Shown here: in pieces, positions 32,658 through 42,160 of the stretch
Position numbering within the stretch: position 1 is the stretch's first letter
How the letters are laid out: each line of letters opens with the position of its first letter
NCBI RefSeq assembly: GCF_000968685.2
Contig: NZ_LAKD02000084.1
Span: 1 to 54,991 of the forward strand
Length of the DNA: 54,991 nt
DNA from: Streptomyces antioxidans
GTDB taxonomy: Bacteria; Actinomycetota; Actinomycetes; Streptomycetales; Streptomycetaceae
Reading direction: 5' to 3'
Notes under the pieces: model-generated
Seen by the model: the letters and a program-made list of their open reading frames with translations, nothing else
Told to the model about the DNA's origin: nothing
The model's database searches: none
Translations under genes and position numbers: made by a program

Positions 32658-34625
32658 GTGACGGCCACGGAGGACAACGGCGGCGATGAGGGCAACGGCT
32701 GCGACGAGGGCTACGGCGGCAATGAGGGCGGCGGCGACGGCCGCGCGGGATGCGGTGAAGACCGGGTCGCGGCGGGCCGCCACACCTGGGACGACGGCCT
32801 GATCGCCCGGCGCGCCCACCGCCGGGTCGCCGGACGTGTCGCGGGCCGCCAGGCCCGTGCGGTGGACCAGCGGGCGGCGGAGGAGGCGGCACCGGACATC
32901 CCCGGCGCCACGGCGGGCTACTTCCCGGGGGAGGAGGAGGCCGAACGGCGGTCCTTCGGCGGCCCTCCGTACGCCGTGTACCAGGCAGGCCTCCGCAGCT
33001 TCGCCACGGGCACCCTCCGGCCCCGTCTGGAGGCCCTGCGCCAGCTGGTCGGGCTGTCCCGGTCCCGGCTCGAGGGGCGCATGCTCGCCGGGGCCGCGCG
33101 GGTGCTCGACGAGGCGGACGCGCGGGGGCGGCATCCTTACGGGCACACCGTGGTCGCCGTCGCCGGGGCCACCGGAAGCGGTAAGTCGACACTGTTCAAC
33201 ACCCTCGCCGGAGCCCACCTCTCCGAGACCGGCATCCGCCGCCCGACCACCGCCATGCCCCTCGCCTGCGCGTGGACCGACCACGCCGACGGCCTGCTGG
33301 ACCGGCTCGGCATCCCCGCGGTGGACCGGCGCAACCCGGGCTATCCGTACGACCCCGCGCTGCGCGGCCTGGTCCTGCTCGACCTGCCCGACCACGACTC
33401 GGCCGCCCCGGGCCACCGGGAGCGGGTGGACCGGCTGCTGGGCCTCGTGGACGCCGTGGTGTGGGTGGTGGACCCCGAGAAGTACGCGGACGCGGTCCTC
33501 CATGAGCGCTATCTGCGGCCACTGGCCGGATACGCCGAGGTGACCTTCGTCGTGCTCAACCAGGTGGACCGGCTCCCGGGCGAGGCCGCGGACCAGGTGC
33601 TGGACGATCTGCGGCGGTTGCTGGACGAGGACGGGCTCGCGCTCGGGGAGCACGGGGAGCCGGGGGCCACCGTGCTCGCGCTGTCCGCGCTGACCGGGGA
33701 GGGCGTCGGCGAGCTCCGGGAGATGCTCGGGCGGCTCACGGCCGAGTGCGGGGCGGCCGAGCGCCGGCTGTCGGCGGACGTGGACGGAACGATGACGCGG
33801 CTGCGGCCGCAGTATGTGGCGGACGGCGGGCCGGTCGGGCTCACCGAGCGGGCACGGGCGGAGTTCGAGGACCGGCTGGCCGAGGCGGCGGGCGCGGGGG
33901 CGGCCGGGAAGGCGGCCGAGCGCACCTGGCTGAGGGACGCGGAGTGGGCGTGCGGAACGCCCTGGGGGCGGCTGCGGGCGAGGAAAGGCCGCCCCCCAGG
34001 GAGTTCTCGGGGCGGCTCCCGGGGGTCGCGAGCCTCCGGGGCCGGGGAGTGGACGGAGATCCCGGGCGCGCGGGCGCGATCGATGGCGGTGGAAGCGGTC
34101 ACCGCGCGCCCCGCGGTGGAGGAGGCGGTACGCACGATCGGGGACGAGGCGACGGCCGGGCTGCCCGGCCCGTGGGCCCAGGCGGTCCGGGAGGCGGCGG
34201 GGTGGGGCGGCAGGGGGCTGGCGGAGGCGGTCGACGAGGCGGTGGCGGCCGAGACGGCGCACCGGCGGGCGGTCCGGCCCGTGTGGTGGTCGATGGTGAC
34301 GGCGGCTCAGGTGACCGTGCTGCTGGTGCAAGTGATGGGGGTGCTGTGGCTGTTGGGCGCCATGGCCGGGGTGTTCGGCGGGCCGGAGCGGTGGATGCCG
34401 GTGCTGGTGGTGGTCGGCGGCGCGGCGGTCGGCCCGGCACTGGCGTGGGGCTCCCGGGCAGCCGCGCGCGGGCCCGCCCGGCGCCACGGCCGGTCGGTGG
34501 AGGGCCGTCTGCGGGAGGTGGCGGCCGAGTGCGGGCGCAGGCGGGTGCTGGAGCCGGTGGAGGCGGAGCTGGCGCGGTACGGGGAGGTACGGGCGCAGTA
34601 CGTGGCCGCGGCGGGCGGGACGTGA
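32658..34625 (+). CDS. dynB: Membrane-anchored dynamin-like/YfjP-type GTPase (DynB-like)
   Basis: The 655-residue GTPase has P-loop GATGSGKST (169-177), G3 LLDLPDHDS and an NQVD motif serving as G4. Two close hydrophobic segments (about 545-600: VTVLLVQVMGVLWLLGAMAG and VLVVVGGAAVGPALAW) are followed by a basic C-terminal domain. The first ~40 residues are an acidic Gly/Asp/Asn-rich segment of low complexity. The GTG at 32658 follows GGAGAGG, and the 6-base gap from the first GTPase indicates co-transcription. By analogy with Streptomyces DynB it should sit at sporulation septa and recruit DynA. Assignment rests on topology and pairing, not on an alignment. Confidence 0.85.
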   Translation: MTATEDNGGDEGNGCDEGYGGNEGGGDGRAGCGEDRVAAGRHTWDDGLIARRAHRRVAGRVAGRQARAVDQRAAEEAAPDIPGATAGYFPGEEEAERRSFGGPPYAVYQAGLRSFATGTLRPRLEALRQLVGLSRSRLEGRMLAGAARVLDEADARGRHPYGHTVVAVAGATGSGKSTLFNTLAGAHLSETGIRRPTTAMPLACAWTDHADGLLDRLGIPAVDRRNPGYPYDPALRGLVLLDLPDHDSAAPGHRERVDRLLGLVDAVVWVVDPEKYADAVLHERYLRPLAGYAEVTFVVLNQVDRLPGEAADQVLDDLRRLLDEDGLALGEHGEPGATVLALSALTGEGVGELREMLGRLTAECGAAERRLSADVDGTMTRLRPQYVADGGPVGLTERARAEFEDRLAEAAGAGAAGKAAERTWLRDAEWACGTPWGRLRARKGRPPGSSRGGSRGSRASGAGEWTEIPGARARSMAVEAVTARPAVEEAVRTIGDEATAGLPGPWAQAVREAAGWGGRGLAEAVDEAVAAETAHRRAVRPVWWSMVTAAQVTVLLVQVMGVLWLLGAMAGVFGGPERWMPVLVVVGGAAVGPALAWGSRAAARGPARRHGRSVEGRLREVAAECGRRRVLEPVEAELARYGEVRAQYVAAAGGT

Positions 34626-34655
34626 CGGGCCCGCTCGGCGTGTCGGGTGCGTGTC

Positions 34656-34697
34656 GGGTGCCGGGTGCCGGGTGCCGGGTGCCGGGTGCCGGGTGCC
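34656..34697. repeat. 7-bp tandem repeat (GGGTGCC)6
   Basis: Six perfect GGGTGCC units occupy 34656-34697, with degenerate copies extending to about 34642 and 34718. The tract lies between the dynB-like stop and ssbB. A 7-bp period cannot be in-frame coding repeat DNA; slippage-prone copy number is likely. Confidence 0.9.
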
Positions 34698-34873
34698 GGG
34701 TGCGGGGTGTGGGGTGTCGGGGCTGGGGCGTGACGGGGGGTCACTCGTCCGGGTGGCCGAGTTGTCCACAATTGCGGGGTCGTGCACAGGCCCCGGCGGG
34801 GTTTTGTGATGCCGGGCAGCATGGTCCTCGAACGGCATGACAGAGCCGCGAAGTGATGGGGGAGGCGTAGCCG

Positions 34874-35368
34874 GTGAACGAGAGCTGGGTGACCGTGGTG
34901 GGGAATGCCGCGACGCGGCCGGACTTCTGGGAGACGGCGGCGGGTGTCGCGGTGGCCCGGTTCCGACTGGCGGCGACGGTGCGCCGCTGGGACCGCGGGC
35001 GGGACGCGTGGGCGGACGCGTACACGAGCTTCTACACGGTCTGGACGTGGCGGTCGCTGGCCGCGAATGTCGCCGGGTCGGTCTCGCTCGGTGAACCGCT
35101 CGTCGTTCACGGGACGCTGCGGGTGCGGGAGCGCGAATGGGAGCGGGACCGGCCGCTTCAGGGAGATGGGGAAGGGGGAGGGGCGGGCGCCCCTCCGGCC
35201 CCGGGTGGGGACCCCGGTGGCGGGGCGCATCAGCCCAGGCGCTGGGTCACCGCGGAGATCGACGCGCTGGCGGTCGGACACGATCTCGCGCGAGGTACAT
35301 CAGCATTTCGTCGGGTTTCACAGGCCAAACCGCTTCTAAACACACCGACCAGGGCAACTTCCCCGTGA
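34874..35368 (+). CDS. ssbB: Single-stranded DNA-binding protein, SsbB-like
   Basis: The 164-residue protein has the SSB OB-fold: VTVVGNAATRPDFW, FRLAATVRRWDR, then FYTVWTWRSLAANVAGSVSLG and EPLVVHGTLRVRE. It lacks the acidic DDxPF-type C-terminal tip used by SsbA to recruit partners. In Streptomyces the tail-less SsbB paralogue is needed for proper chromosome segregation in spores. A Gly/Pro-rich loop (about 96-122) is inserted before the last strand. The GTG at 34874 follows GGGGGAGG. Its position directly after two dynamin-like genes fits a sporulation-division neighbourhood. Confidence 0.88.
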   Translation: MNESWVTVVGNAATRPDFWETAAGVAVARFRLAATVRRWDRGRDAWADAYTSFYTVWTWRSLAANVAGSVSLGEPLVVHGTLRVREREWERDRPLQGDGEGGGAGAPPAPGGDPGGGAHQPRRWVTAEIDALAVGHDLARGTSAFRRVSQAKPLLNTPTRATSP

Positions 35369-35584
35369 ATGGCCGCGCCCACGGGTGATTTGTCGATAAT
35401 CCCAGGTCATATGAGATCTGGGCTTAGATAACGATTCCGATTCGGATCGGTTGGGTCTAGGTATTCAGGGGGAGTGTGCGGTTCCTTTCTCCCTAGGATC
35501 CCTGCGTGCCCAACGGGGGTTCCTGAGTTTTGAGTTCGCTGGCGAGGCGCACCAACTGACTGGCGCTCGCCCGGAGGGAAAACC

Positions 35585-36982
35585 ATGATTTCTGTAAGGA
35601 GGCGGGGCGCTGCCCGCCTTGCGGCCGCCGTTCTGGCGTCCGGCCTGGTCGCGGCGGGTGCGATGGTCACCGCCGGTACCGCCGCCGCCGATGACGCGCC
35701 GCCGAGCCGGGGTGGCGCGACCGCCACGCTGGGCGGTCTCAAGACGTTCGACAAGGCCATCATTCACGACAACGGCAAGGACCAGCAGGTCGGCGCCGGT
35801 CTCTTCGAGATGTCGGTCGACAATGGCGGTTCCATCCAGACGTACTGCATTGATCTGCACAACCCGACGCAGAGCAAGGCGAAGTACGAGGAGAAGTCCT
35901 GGGCCGAGACGTCCCTGGCCAACAACCCCAACGCGGGCAAGATCAACTGGGTTCTGCAGAACTCCTACCCGCAGGTGAACGACCTCGGCGCGCTGGCGAA
36001 GAAGGCGGGCGTCGACGGCGCCCTCACCGAGAAGACCGCCGCCGCGGGCACGCAGGTCGCCATCTGGCGCTTCTCCGACAACGCGAAGGTCGACGCGGCC
36101 AACCCGCAGGCCGAGAAGCTGGCCGACTACCTGGAGAAGAGCGCGCAGAACCTCCAGGAGCCCAAGGCGTCGCTGAGCCTGGACCCGCCGGCCGTCTCCG
36201 GCAAGGCCGGTGAGCGGCTCGGCCCGGTCAAGGTCCACACCAACGCCGACAGCGTCACCCTGGCCCCGGGCACCGACTCCGCGGGCAGTGGCGTCAAGCT
36301 CGTGGACAAGACCGGCAAGACCATCACCAGCGCCGCCGACGGCGGCGAGGTGTACTTCGACGTCCCGGAGGGCGCGTCGGACGGCTCCGCCACGCTGACC
36401 GCCCAGGCCGCCACCAAGGTTCCGGTGGGCCGCGCGTTCGCCAGCGCCACCAAGAGCCAGACGCAGATCCTGGCCGGGTCCAGCGAGAGCACCGTCTCCG
36501 CCACCGCTACCGCGAACTGGGCGAAGAAGGGTGCCGTCCCGGCGGTCTCCGCCGAGAAGGACTGCGCCAAGGGCGGCGTGGACATCACGGCAGCCAACAA
36601 GGGCGACGAGGCGTTCACCTTCGAGCTGCTGGGCAAGAAGTACACCGTCGAGGCGGGTCAGTCGAAGACCGTGACCGCCCCGGTGAAGGAGGACGAGAGC
36701 TACAAGTTCACCATCACCGGTGCGAACGGCTTCAAGACGACCTTCTCCGGCGTTCTCGACTGCAAGACCTCCAGCAGCGGCGGCAGCGACACTCCCTCCT
36801 CGCAGCCGAGCCCCGCGTCGGCCGGGGGCAGCACCGGCGGTGACACCTCCGGTGGCGACCTCGCCGAGACCGGTAGCAGCAGCAACACCCCGATGATCGC
36901 GGGCATCGCCGCGGCGCTGGTCGTGGTCGGCGGCGGCGCGGTCTTCTTCGTCCGCAAGAAGAAGGCTCCCGCGGGCGAGTGA
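35585..36982 (+). CDS. Sortase-anchored surface protein with a TQxA thioester domain
   Basis: The 465-residue exported protein has a signal peptide (MISVRRRGAARLAAA to about residue 36) and a thioester domain with the reactive Cys88 (TYCID) and the partner Gln157 in the TQxA motif (GTQVAIW). Beta-rich stalk repeats follow, then a Ser/Gly linker and a C-terminal sorting signal: LAETG at 426-430, a hydrophobic helix and RKKK. LAxTG is the class E sortase motif used for Streptomyces chaplins. An internal Cys-Gln thioester can couple covalently to host or surface amines. The ATG at 35585 follows GGAGGG. The 216 bases upstream are AT-richer and include a CCGATTCGG palindrome. Confidence 0.92.
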   Translation: MISVRRRGAARLAAAVLASGLVAAGAMVTAGTAAADDAPPSRGGATATLGGLKTFDKAIIHDNGKDQQVGAGLFEMSVDNGGSIQTYCIDLHNPTQSKAKYEEKSWAETSLANNPNAGKINWVLQNSYPQVNDLGALAKKAGVDGALTEKTAAAGTQVAIWRFSDNAKVDAANPQAEKLADYLEKSAQNLQEPKASLSLDPPAVSGKAGERLGPVKVHTNADSVTLAPGTDSAGSGVKLVDKTGKTITSAADGGEVYFDVPEGASDGSATLTAQAATKVPVGRAFASATKSQTQILAGSSESTVSATATANWAKKGAVPAVSAEKDCAKGGVDITAANKGDEAFTFELLGKKYTVEAGQSKTVTAPVKEDESYKFTITGANGFKTTFSGVLDCKTSSSGGSDTPSSQPSPASAGGSTGGDTSGGDLAETGSSSNTPMIAGIAAALVVVGGGAVFFVRKKKAPAGE

Positions 36983-37072
36983 ACCCCAGGGCGGCGACGC
37001 CAGGGCAGCAGTGATCGCTGAGTGAAGCGACGGTCACCGGATGTGGTGATCATCGAAGAACGCGGTGATGGA

Positions 37073-37101
37073 GGGCCGGAGCCTCGTGGAGGCTCCGGCC
37101 C
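37073..37101. terminator. Hairpin terminator
   Basis: A perfect 13-base inverted repeat (37073-37085 and 37089-37101) with a GTG loop lies 90 bases after the surface protein stop and before ettA. The rest of the 36983-37309 gap shows no gene; two GACGGCGCAT-containing repeats follow the hairpin. Confidence 0.88.
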
Positions 37102-37309
37102 TTCGCGTCGCGGGGGACGGCGCATAGCGCGTTGCGGGGGACGGCGCATGCCGGACCCGGGCCGCGCGCCGGATCAAAACGGGTTTCCGCCTCGGGCGCG
37201 GCGTACGGCAAGATGGCTGTATCTGCCCTCACGCGGTGGAGCCGCCACGGATACGGATACCGCGGCGGAGCCGCACCTCGATACCTACCAGATTGCCGGA
37301 CGGTTTCTC

Positions 37310-38974
<1,665 letters not shown>

Positions 38975-38978
38975 GTGG

Positions 38979-39515
38979 ATGGCACGCCATATCTACTCCT
39001 GTCCCCTGCGCTGGTCCGATATGGACGCGTTCGGCCACGTCAACAACGTGACCTTCCTCCGCTATCTGGAGGAGGCCCGGGTCGACTTCATGTGGCGGCT
39101 GGCGCCGGGGAGCGGGAGTGACGCGTTCACCGGCGGCGTGGTCGTGGCCCGGCATGAGATCGACTACCTGAAGCCCCTGGTCCACCGGCACCGTCCGGTG
39201 ACGATCGAGACCTGGGTGACGCAGATCGGGGCCGCGTATCTCACCCTGCGCTATGAGATCAAGGACGAGGACGCCCTGTATGTGCGTGCCACCACCCGCA
39301 TCGTGCCCTATGACCTCGACCAGGGCCGCCCGCGTCGGGTCACCCCGGAGGAGGAGAAGTTCCTGGCCGAGTACCTGGAGCCGGACCCGGTGACGAAGGG
39401 CGCCGCCAAGAAGGCGTCCAAGGCGTCCAAGACGCCCGAGGCATCCGAGGAGTCCACGAAGCCCGCCGGATCCGCCGATGGCGCCGAACGGGCGGAGGGG
39501 GCCGTCTCGGTATGA
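38979..39515 (+). CDS. Acyl-CoA thioesterase (4HBT hotdog fold)
   Basis: The 178-residue protein has the 4-hydroxybenzoyl-CoA thioesterase pattern RWSDMDAFGHVNNVTFLRYLEEAR with the catalytic Asp, followed by HEIDYLKPLVHRH. The last ~45 residues are a Lys/Ala/Ser/Glu-rich tail, probably disordered. The ATG at 38979 lies 4 bases after the ettA stop, so it is likely read from the same transcript. Its stop overlaps the next gene (ATGA). Substrate unknown; fatty acyl-CoA hydrolysis is the family norm. Confidence 0.92.
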   Translation: MARHIYSCPLRWSDMDAFGHVNNVTFLRYLEEARVDFMWRLAPGSGSDAFTGGVVVARHEIDYLKPLVHRHRPVTIETWVTQIGAAYLTLRYEIKDEDALYVRATTRIVPYDLDQGRPRRVTPEEEKFLAEYLEPDPVTKGAAKKASKASKTPEASEESTKPAGSADGAERAEGAVSV

Positions 39516-40366
39516 CGGCCTCCAGCCAGGAGCTCCACTTCGCCGACGCCGGGGAGGCGGCCGATCTCGCCGCCTTCCTGGCCCGGCTGATCCACTACGA
39601 CCGGGCGGCGGCGGTGCGGCTGCAGGCGGGCGGCGGTGTGCTCGCCGTCTTCGGCCGTCCGCCCTCCTTCGAGGTCCTCGCCATCCGTACGGCGCGGCTC
39701 GAGGCGATCGTCAGCACCGAGGCGGTGGCGTCGGACGCGTCGGAGACATCGGACGCGCCGGTCGGGGCGGCGGGCGGGCCGGGCGCGCTGGATACGACGG
39801 TCTCGGCGGGCGAGTTCGCGGACGCGCTGGACACGGCGCGGGCCGCGCAGACCGCCGACGGGCCCGACGGCCGCGACCGGGGTGACCGGGGCCTGGTGGT
39901 CACCGTGCCGCAGGCGGTCACCGGTCCGCCATGGGCCGGGGTGCTGCCGCCGCGCGGCGGCTGGCGCCGGGTGAACGGGCTGCCGGGCGTGCAGGAGGTG
40001 CACGGGGCGGTCGCCGCCGCCGTCGCCGAGTTCCGGGCCCGCGACGCGGCGCTCCCCGAGGAGAGCCGCACGCGCGCCGAGCGCGATCGCATCGGCCATG
40101 AGATCTGGTCCCGCACCCTCGGCGACACCGGGCTTCCGCTGCGCGCCGTGCATGCCGCGCAGTCGCTGGGCTTCCTGCGAACGGTCCGGGCGGCGGTACC
40201 GGCCGTCACCGCCCACGGGAGCGGTGTGGCCACCGCGTCGCCCGAGCCCCTGGCGCTGCTCGCCGCGGGCGGCTGGCTGCGGTTGCGCACGCCGTACGGC
40301 TCGATCGCGGTGCGTACACAGGGCCCGTCCGGCGGTCTGTCCGGGCTGTCCGTCACGCCCGCCTGA
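39512..40366 (+). CDS. Conserved-type protein of unknown function (284 aa)
   Basis: Translation starts at the ATG overlapping the thioesterase stop, which indicates coupling. The protein is soluble and Ala/Val/Gly-rich. It opens FADAGEAADLAAFLARLIHYDRAAAVRLQ and has a variable low-complexity stretch (about 72-100) and a Trp-containing PPRGGWRRVNGLPGV segment. No catalytic motif is evident. The start of the protein resembles a domain that senses or binds something, but this is a guess. The partnership with the thioesterase is the main clue. About 75 bases of CCGCCGGGTCAG-like direct repeats follow the stop. Confidence 0.8.
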   Translation: MTASSQELHFADAGEAADLAAFLARLIHYDRAAAVRLQAGGGVLAVFGRPPSFEVLAIRTARLEAIVSTEAVASDASETSDAPVGAAGGPGALDTTVSAGEFADALDTARAAQTADGPDGRDRGDRGLVVTVPQAVTGPPWAGVLPPRGGWRRVNGLPGVQEVHGAVAAAVAEFRARDAALPEESRTRAERDRIGHEIWSRTLGDTGLPLRAVHAAQSLGFLRTVRAAVPAVTAHGSGVATASPEPLALLAAGGWLRLRTPYGSIAVRTQGPSGGLSGLSVTPA

Positions 40367-40442
40367 GCCCGCCGGGTCAGCTCCTCCGGGGCAGACCTCC
40401 AGATCAACTCGCCAGGGCAGCCCTCCGGGCCAACCCGCCGGG

Positions 40443-40847
40443 TCAGCCCTCCGTGTTGATCATGGAGGCGGCGGCGTAGGTGAGGTAGTGCCACAGCTGG
40501 CGCTCGAGCTCCGGGGCCAGCTCCAGCTCGTCCACCGCGTCGCGCATATGACGCAGCCAGGCGTCATGGGCTGCGCGGTTCACGGTGAAGGGGGAGTGGC
40601 GCATGCGGAGCCGGGGGTGGCCGCGGTTGTCGCTGTAGGTGCGGGGGCCGCCCCAGTACTGCATCAGGAAGAGCGTGAGCCGCTCCTCGGCCGGTCCCAG
40701 GTCCTCCTCGGGGTACATCGGCCGGAGCAGCGGGTCCTCCGCGACCCCCTGGTAGAAGCGGTGGACCAGACGCCGGAAGGTCTGCTCGCCACCGACCTGC
40801 TCGTAGAAGGTCTGCTCCTGAAGTGTGCCGCGCGGAATCTCTTTCAC
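40443..40847 (-). CDS. glbO: Group II truncated haemoglobin (GlbO/trHbO type)
   Basis: The 134-residue globin has the 2-on-2 signatures FYEQVGG, RFYQGVAEDP with the B10 Tyr32, MYPEEDL, QYWGGPRTYS, proximal His84 (RMRHSPF) and the G8 Trp in HDAWL. Such proteins bind oxygen tightly and are linked to respiratory protection and NO/peroxide chemistry. The GTG at 40847 is assumed from the family start (KEIPRGTLQEQTFYE), although GGAGG lies only one base away. It is convergent with the preceding unknown gene and stands apart from the signalling locus by 113 bases. Confidence 0.95.
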   Translation of the reverse strand: MKEIPRGTLQEQTFYEQVGGEQTFRRLVHRFYQGVAEDPLLRPMYPEEDLGPAEERLTLFLMQYWGGPRTYSDNRGHPRLRMRHSPFTVNRAAHDAWLRHMRDAVDELELAPELERQLWHYLTYAAASMINTEG

Positions 40848-40960
40848 GCCTCCATGCTCTCAGACACGGGGCGAGTGCCAATGGGCCCGGCTGGACGACC
40901 TGGAGGGCCCCTACGGCTGGCCGCTGGGCCCTCCCGGCCGTCTTGAGCCCTTCCGGGGCC

Positions 40961-42091
40961 TCAGCCCCGGCGCACCGTGATCGTCGTCCAGGCGCCGACG
41001 TGGACGCGGTCGCCCTCCCGGAGCGGGACCGGCACGAACGGCTGGATCGGCTCATCGCCGCCGTTGATCGTCGTGCCGTTGGTCGAGTCCTGGTCGACGA
41101 CCGCCCAGACGCCGTCGGCCTGCTGGACCAGGAGCGCGTGCTGGTGCGAGACGCCCGGATCCTCGGGCGGCCGCCCGAGGTCGATGTCGGGGGCCTCACC
41201 GGTGCTGTGGCGGCGCCGGCCGATGGTGATCTGGTGGCCGTTGAGCGGAAGCTGCTGCTCGGGGGAGTAGGCCGGGAGGTTCAGCCCGGCGGCCTCCGGG
41301 CCGCTGCGGTTCATCATCGCCATGAAGTACTCACGGTCCGGGGCGACGACGGCTATCCAGTTCCCGGGCGCCTGTACCGGGGCGCCGCCCTGGCCGAACT
41401 GGGCGCCGCCGGGGTGCTGCTGCTGCGGAGCGCCGGGGTGCTGCTGCGGCGGCCGATGCCCCGGCCCCTGCTGCTGGGGCGGGGCGTATCCCTCGTTCCC
41501 GTACGGCTGGGCCGGGGGCGCCGGGGCCTGGGGGTAGCCGTAGCCGTACTGCGGGGGCTGGGGCGCGCCGTGGCCCGGGCCGCCGTGCGGGGGCCCGCCG
41601 GGGTGTGGTGCGCCCCCCTGCGGCGGCGGCAGCGTCCAGTCGCTGTCGCCGCCGAAGCCGGAGGGCTGACCGCCGCCCTGCGTCGGGTGCGAACCGTGCG
41701 GCCCCCCGTGCCCGGGCTGCGGCGGCCCCGGCTGCTGCGGCGGCGCGTAACCGCCCTGCGGCGGGCCGTACGGAGACGGGGTGTGGGTCTGGAAGTTGAA
41801 GCGGCACTCCTCACAGAACGGGGCCTGCGCCTCACGCGGCGTACGGCACTGCGGACACAGCTCCTGCTGCTGTGCCGGATAGCCATAGCCGCCCGCGCCG
41901 CCGGGCGGCGGTGGGCCGCCCGGCCCCGGACTCCCGTAACCACCCGGGGGCACGGGAACACCGGGGCCGTTCGGCATGGGCGGAGGTGGCGGGACGGCGC
42001 CGGAGGGCATGGGTGTCCCCGACATCCGGTGCCCACACACCTCGCACCAGTCGTCGGCCGCCGATTGGTGGCCGTTGGGACAGGTCGGCAT
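40961..42091 (-). CDS. FHA-domain protein with two zinc ribbons
   Basis: The 376-residue protein begins with a zinc ribbon (Cys4, His8, Cys16, Cys19). A second CxxC...CxxC ribbon follows (Cys79/82/93/96), then ~170 residues rich in Pro, Gly and Gln. It ends in a C-terminal FHA domain with GRRRH, SHQHALL and the DSTNGTTING motif. FHA domains bind phosphothreonine, so it is a likely readout of the PknG-like kinase upstream in the same direction. It lacks a visible ETTS-type phosphorylation motif like that of mycobacterial GarA, so it is not simply GarA. The ATG at 42091 follows AGAGGGG. It is the last gene of the locus, 69 bases after the VWA gene. Confidence 0.93.
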   Translation of the reverse strand: MPTCPNGHQSAADDWCEVCGHRMSGTPMPSGAVPPPPPMPNGPGVPVPPGGYGSPGPGGPPPPGGAGGYGYPAQQQELCPQCRTPREAQAPFCEECRFNFQTHTPSPYGPPQGGYAPPQQPGPPQPGHGGPHGSHPTQGGGQPSGFGGDSDWTLPPPQGGAPHPGGPPHGGPGHGAPQPPQYGYGYPQAPAPPAQPYGNEGYAPPQQQGPGHRPPQQHPGAPQQQHPGGAQFGQGGAPVQAPGNWIAVVAPDREYFMAMMNRSGPEAAGLNLPAYSPEQQLPLNGHQITIGRRRHSTGEAPDIDLGRPPEDPGVSHQHALLVQQADGVWAVVDQDSTNGTTINGGDEPIQPFVPVPLREGDRVHVGAWTTITVRRG

Positions 42092-42160
42092 GTCGGATCC
42101 CCCTCTGAGGCGTTCTTGGCGTTTCTGCCGAGAAAGAGCTACGTGAGTGCTGGTTGTGTG

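Noticed and set aside
31731..34838. 1035-codon minus-strand frame opposite the two GTPases
   Set aside because: Antisense to two GTPase genes with intact motifs; it includes Pro/His repeats produced by the GGGTGCC tract.
37022..37309. N-terminal extension of ettA
   Set aside because: The open frame continues upstream through a terminator hairpin; EttA proteins start at the MAEFIYTM segment encoded from the TTG at 37310.
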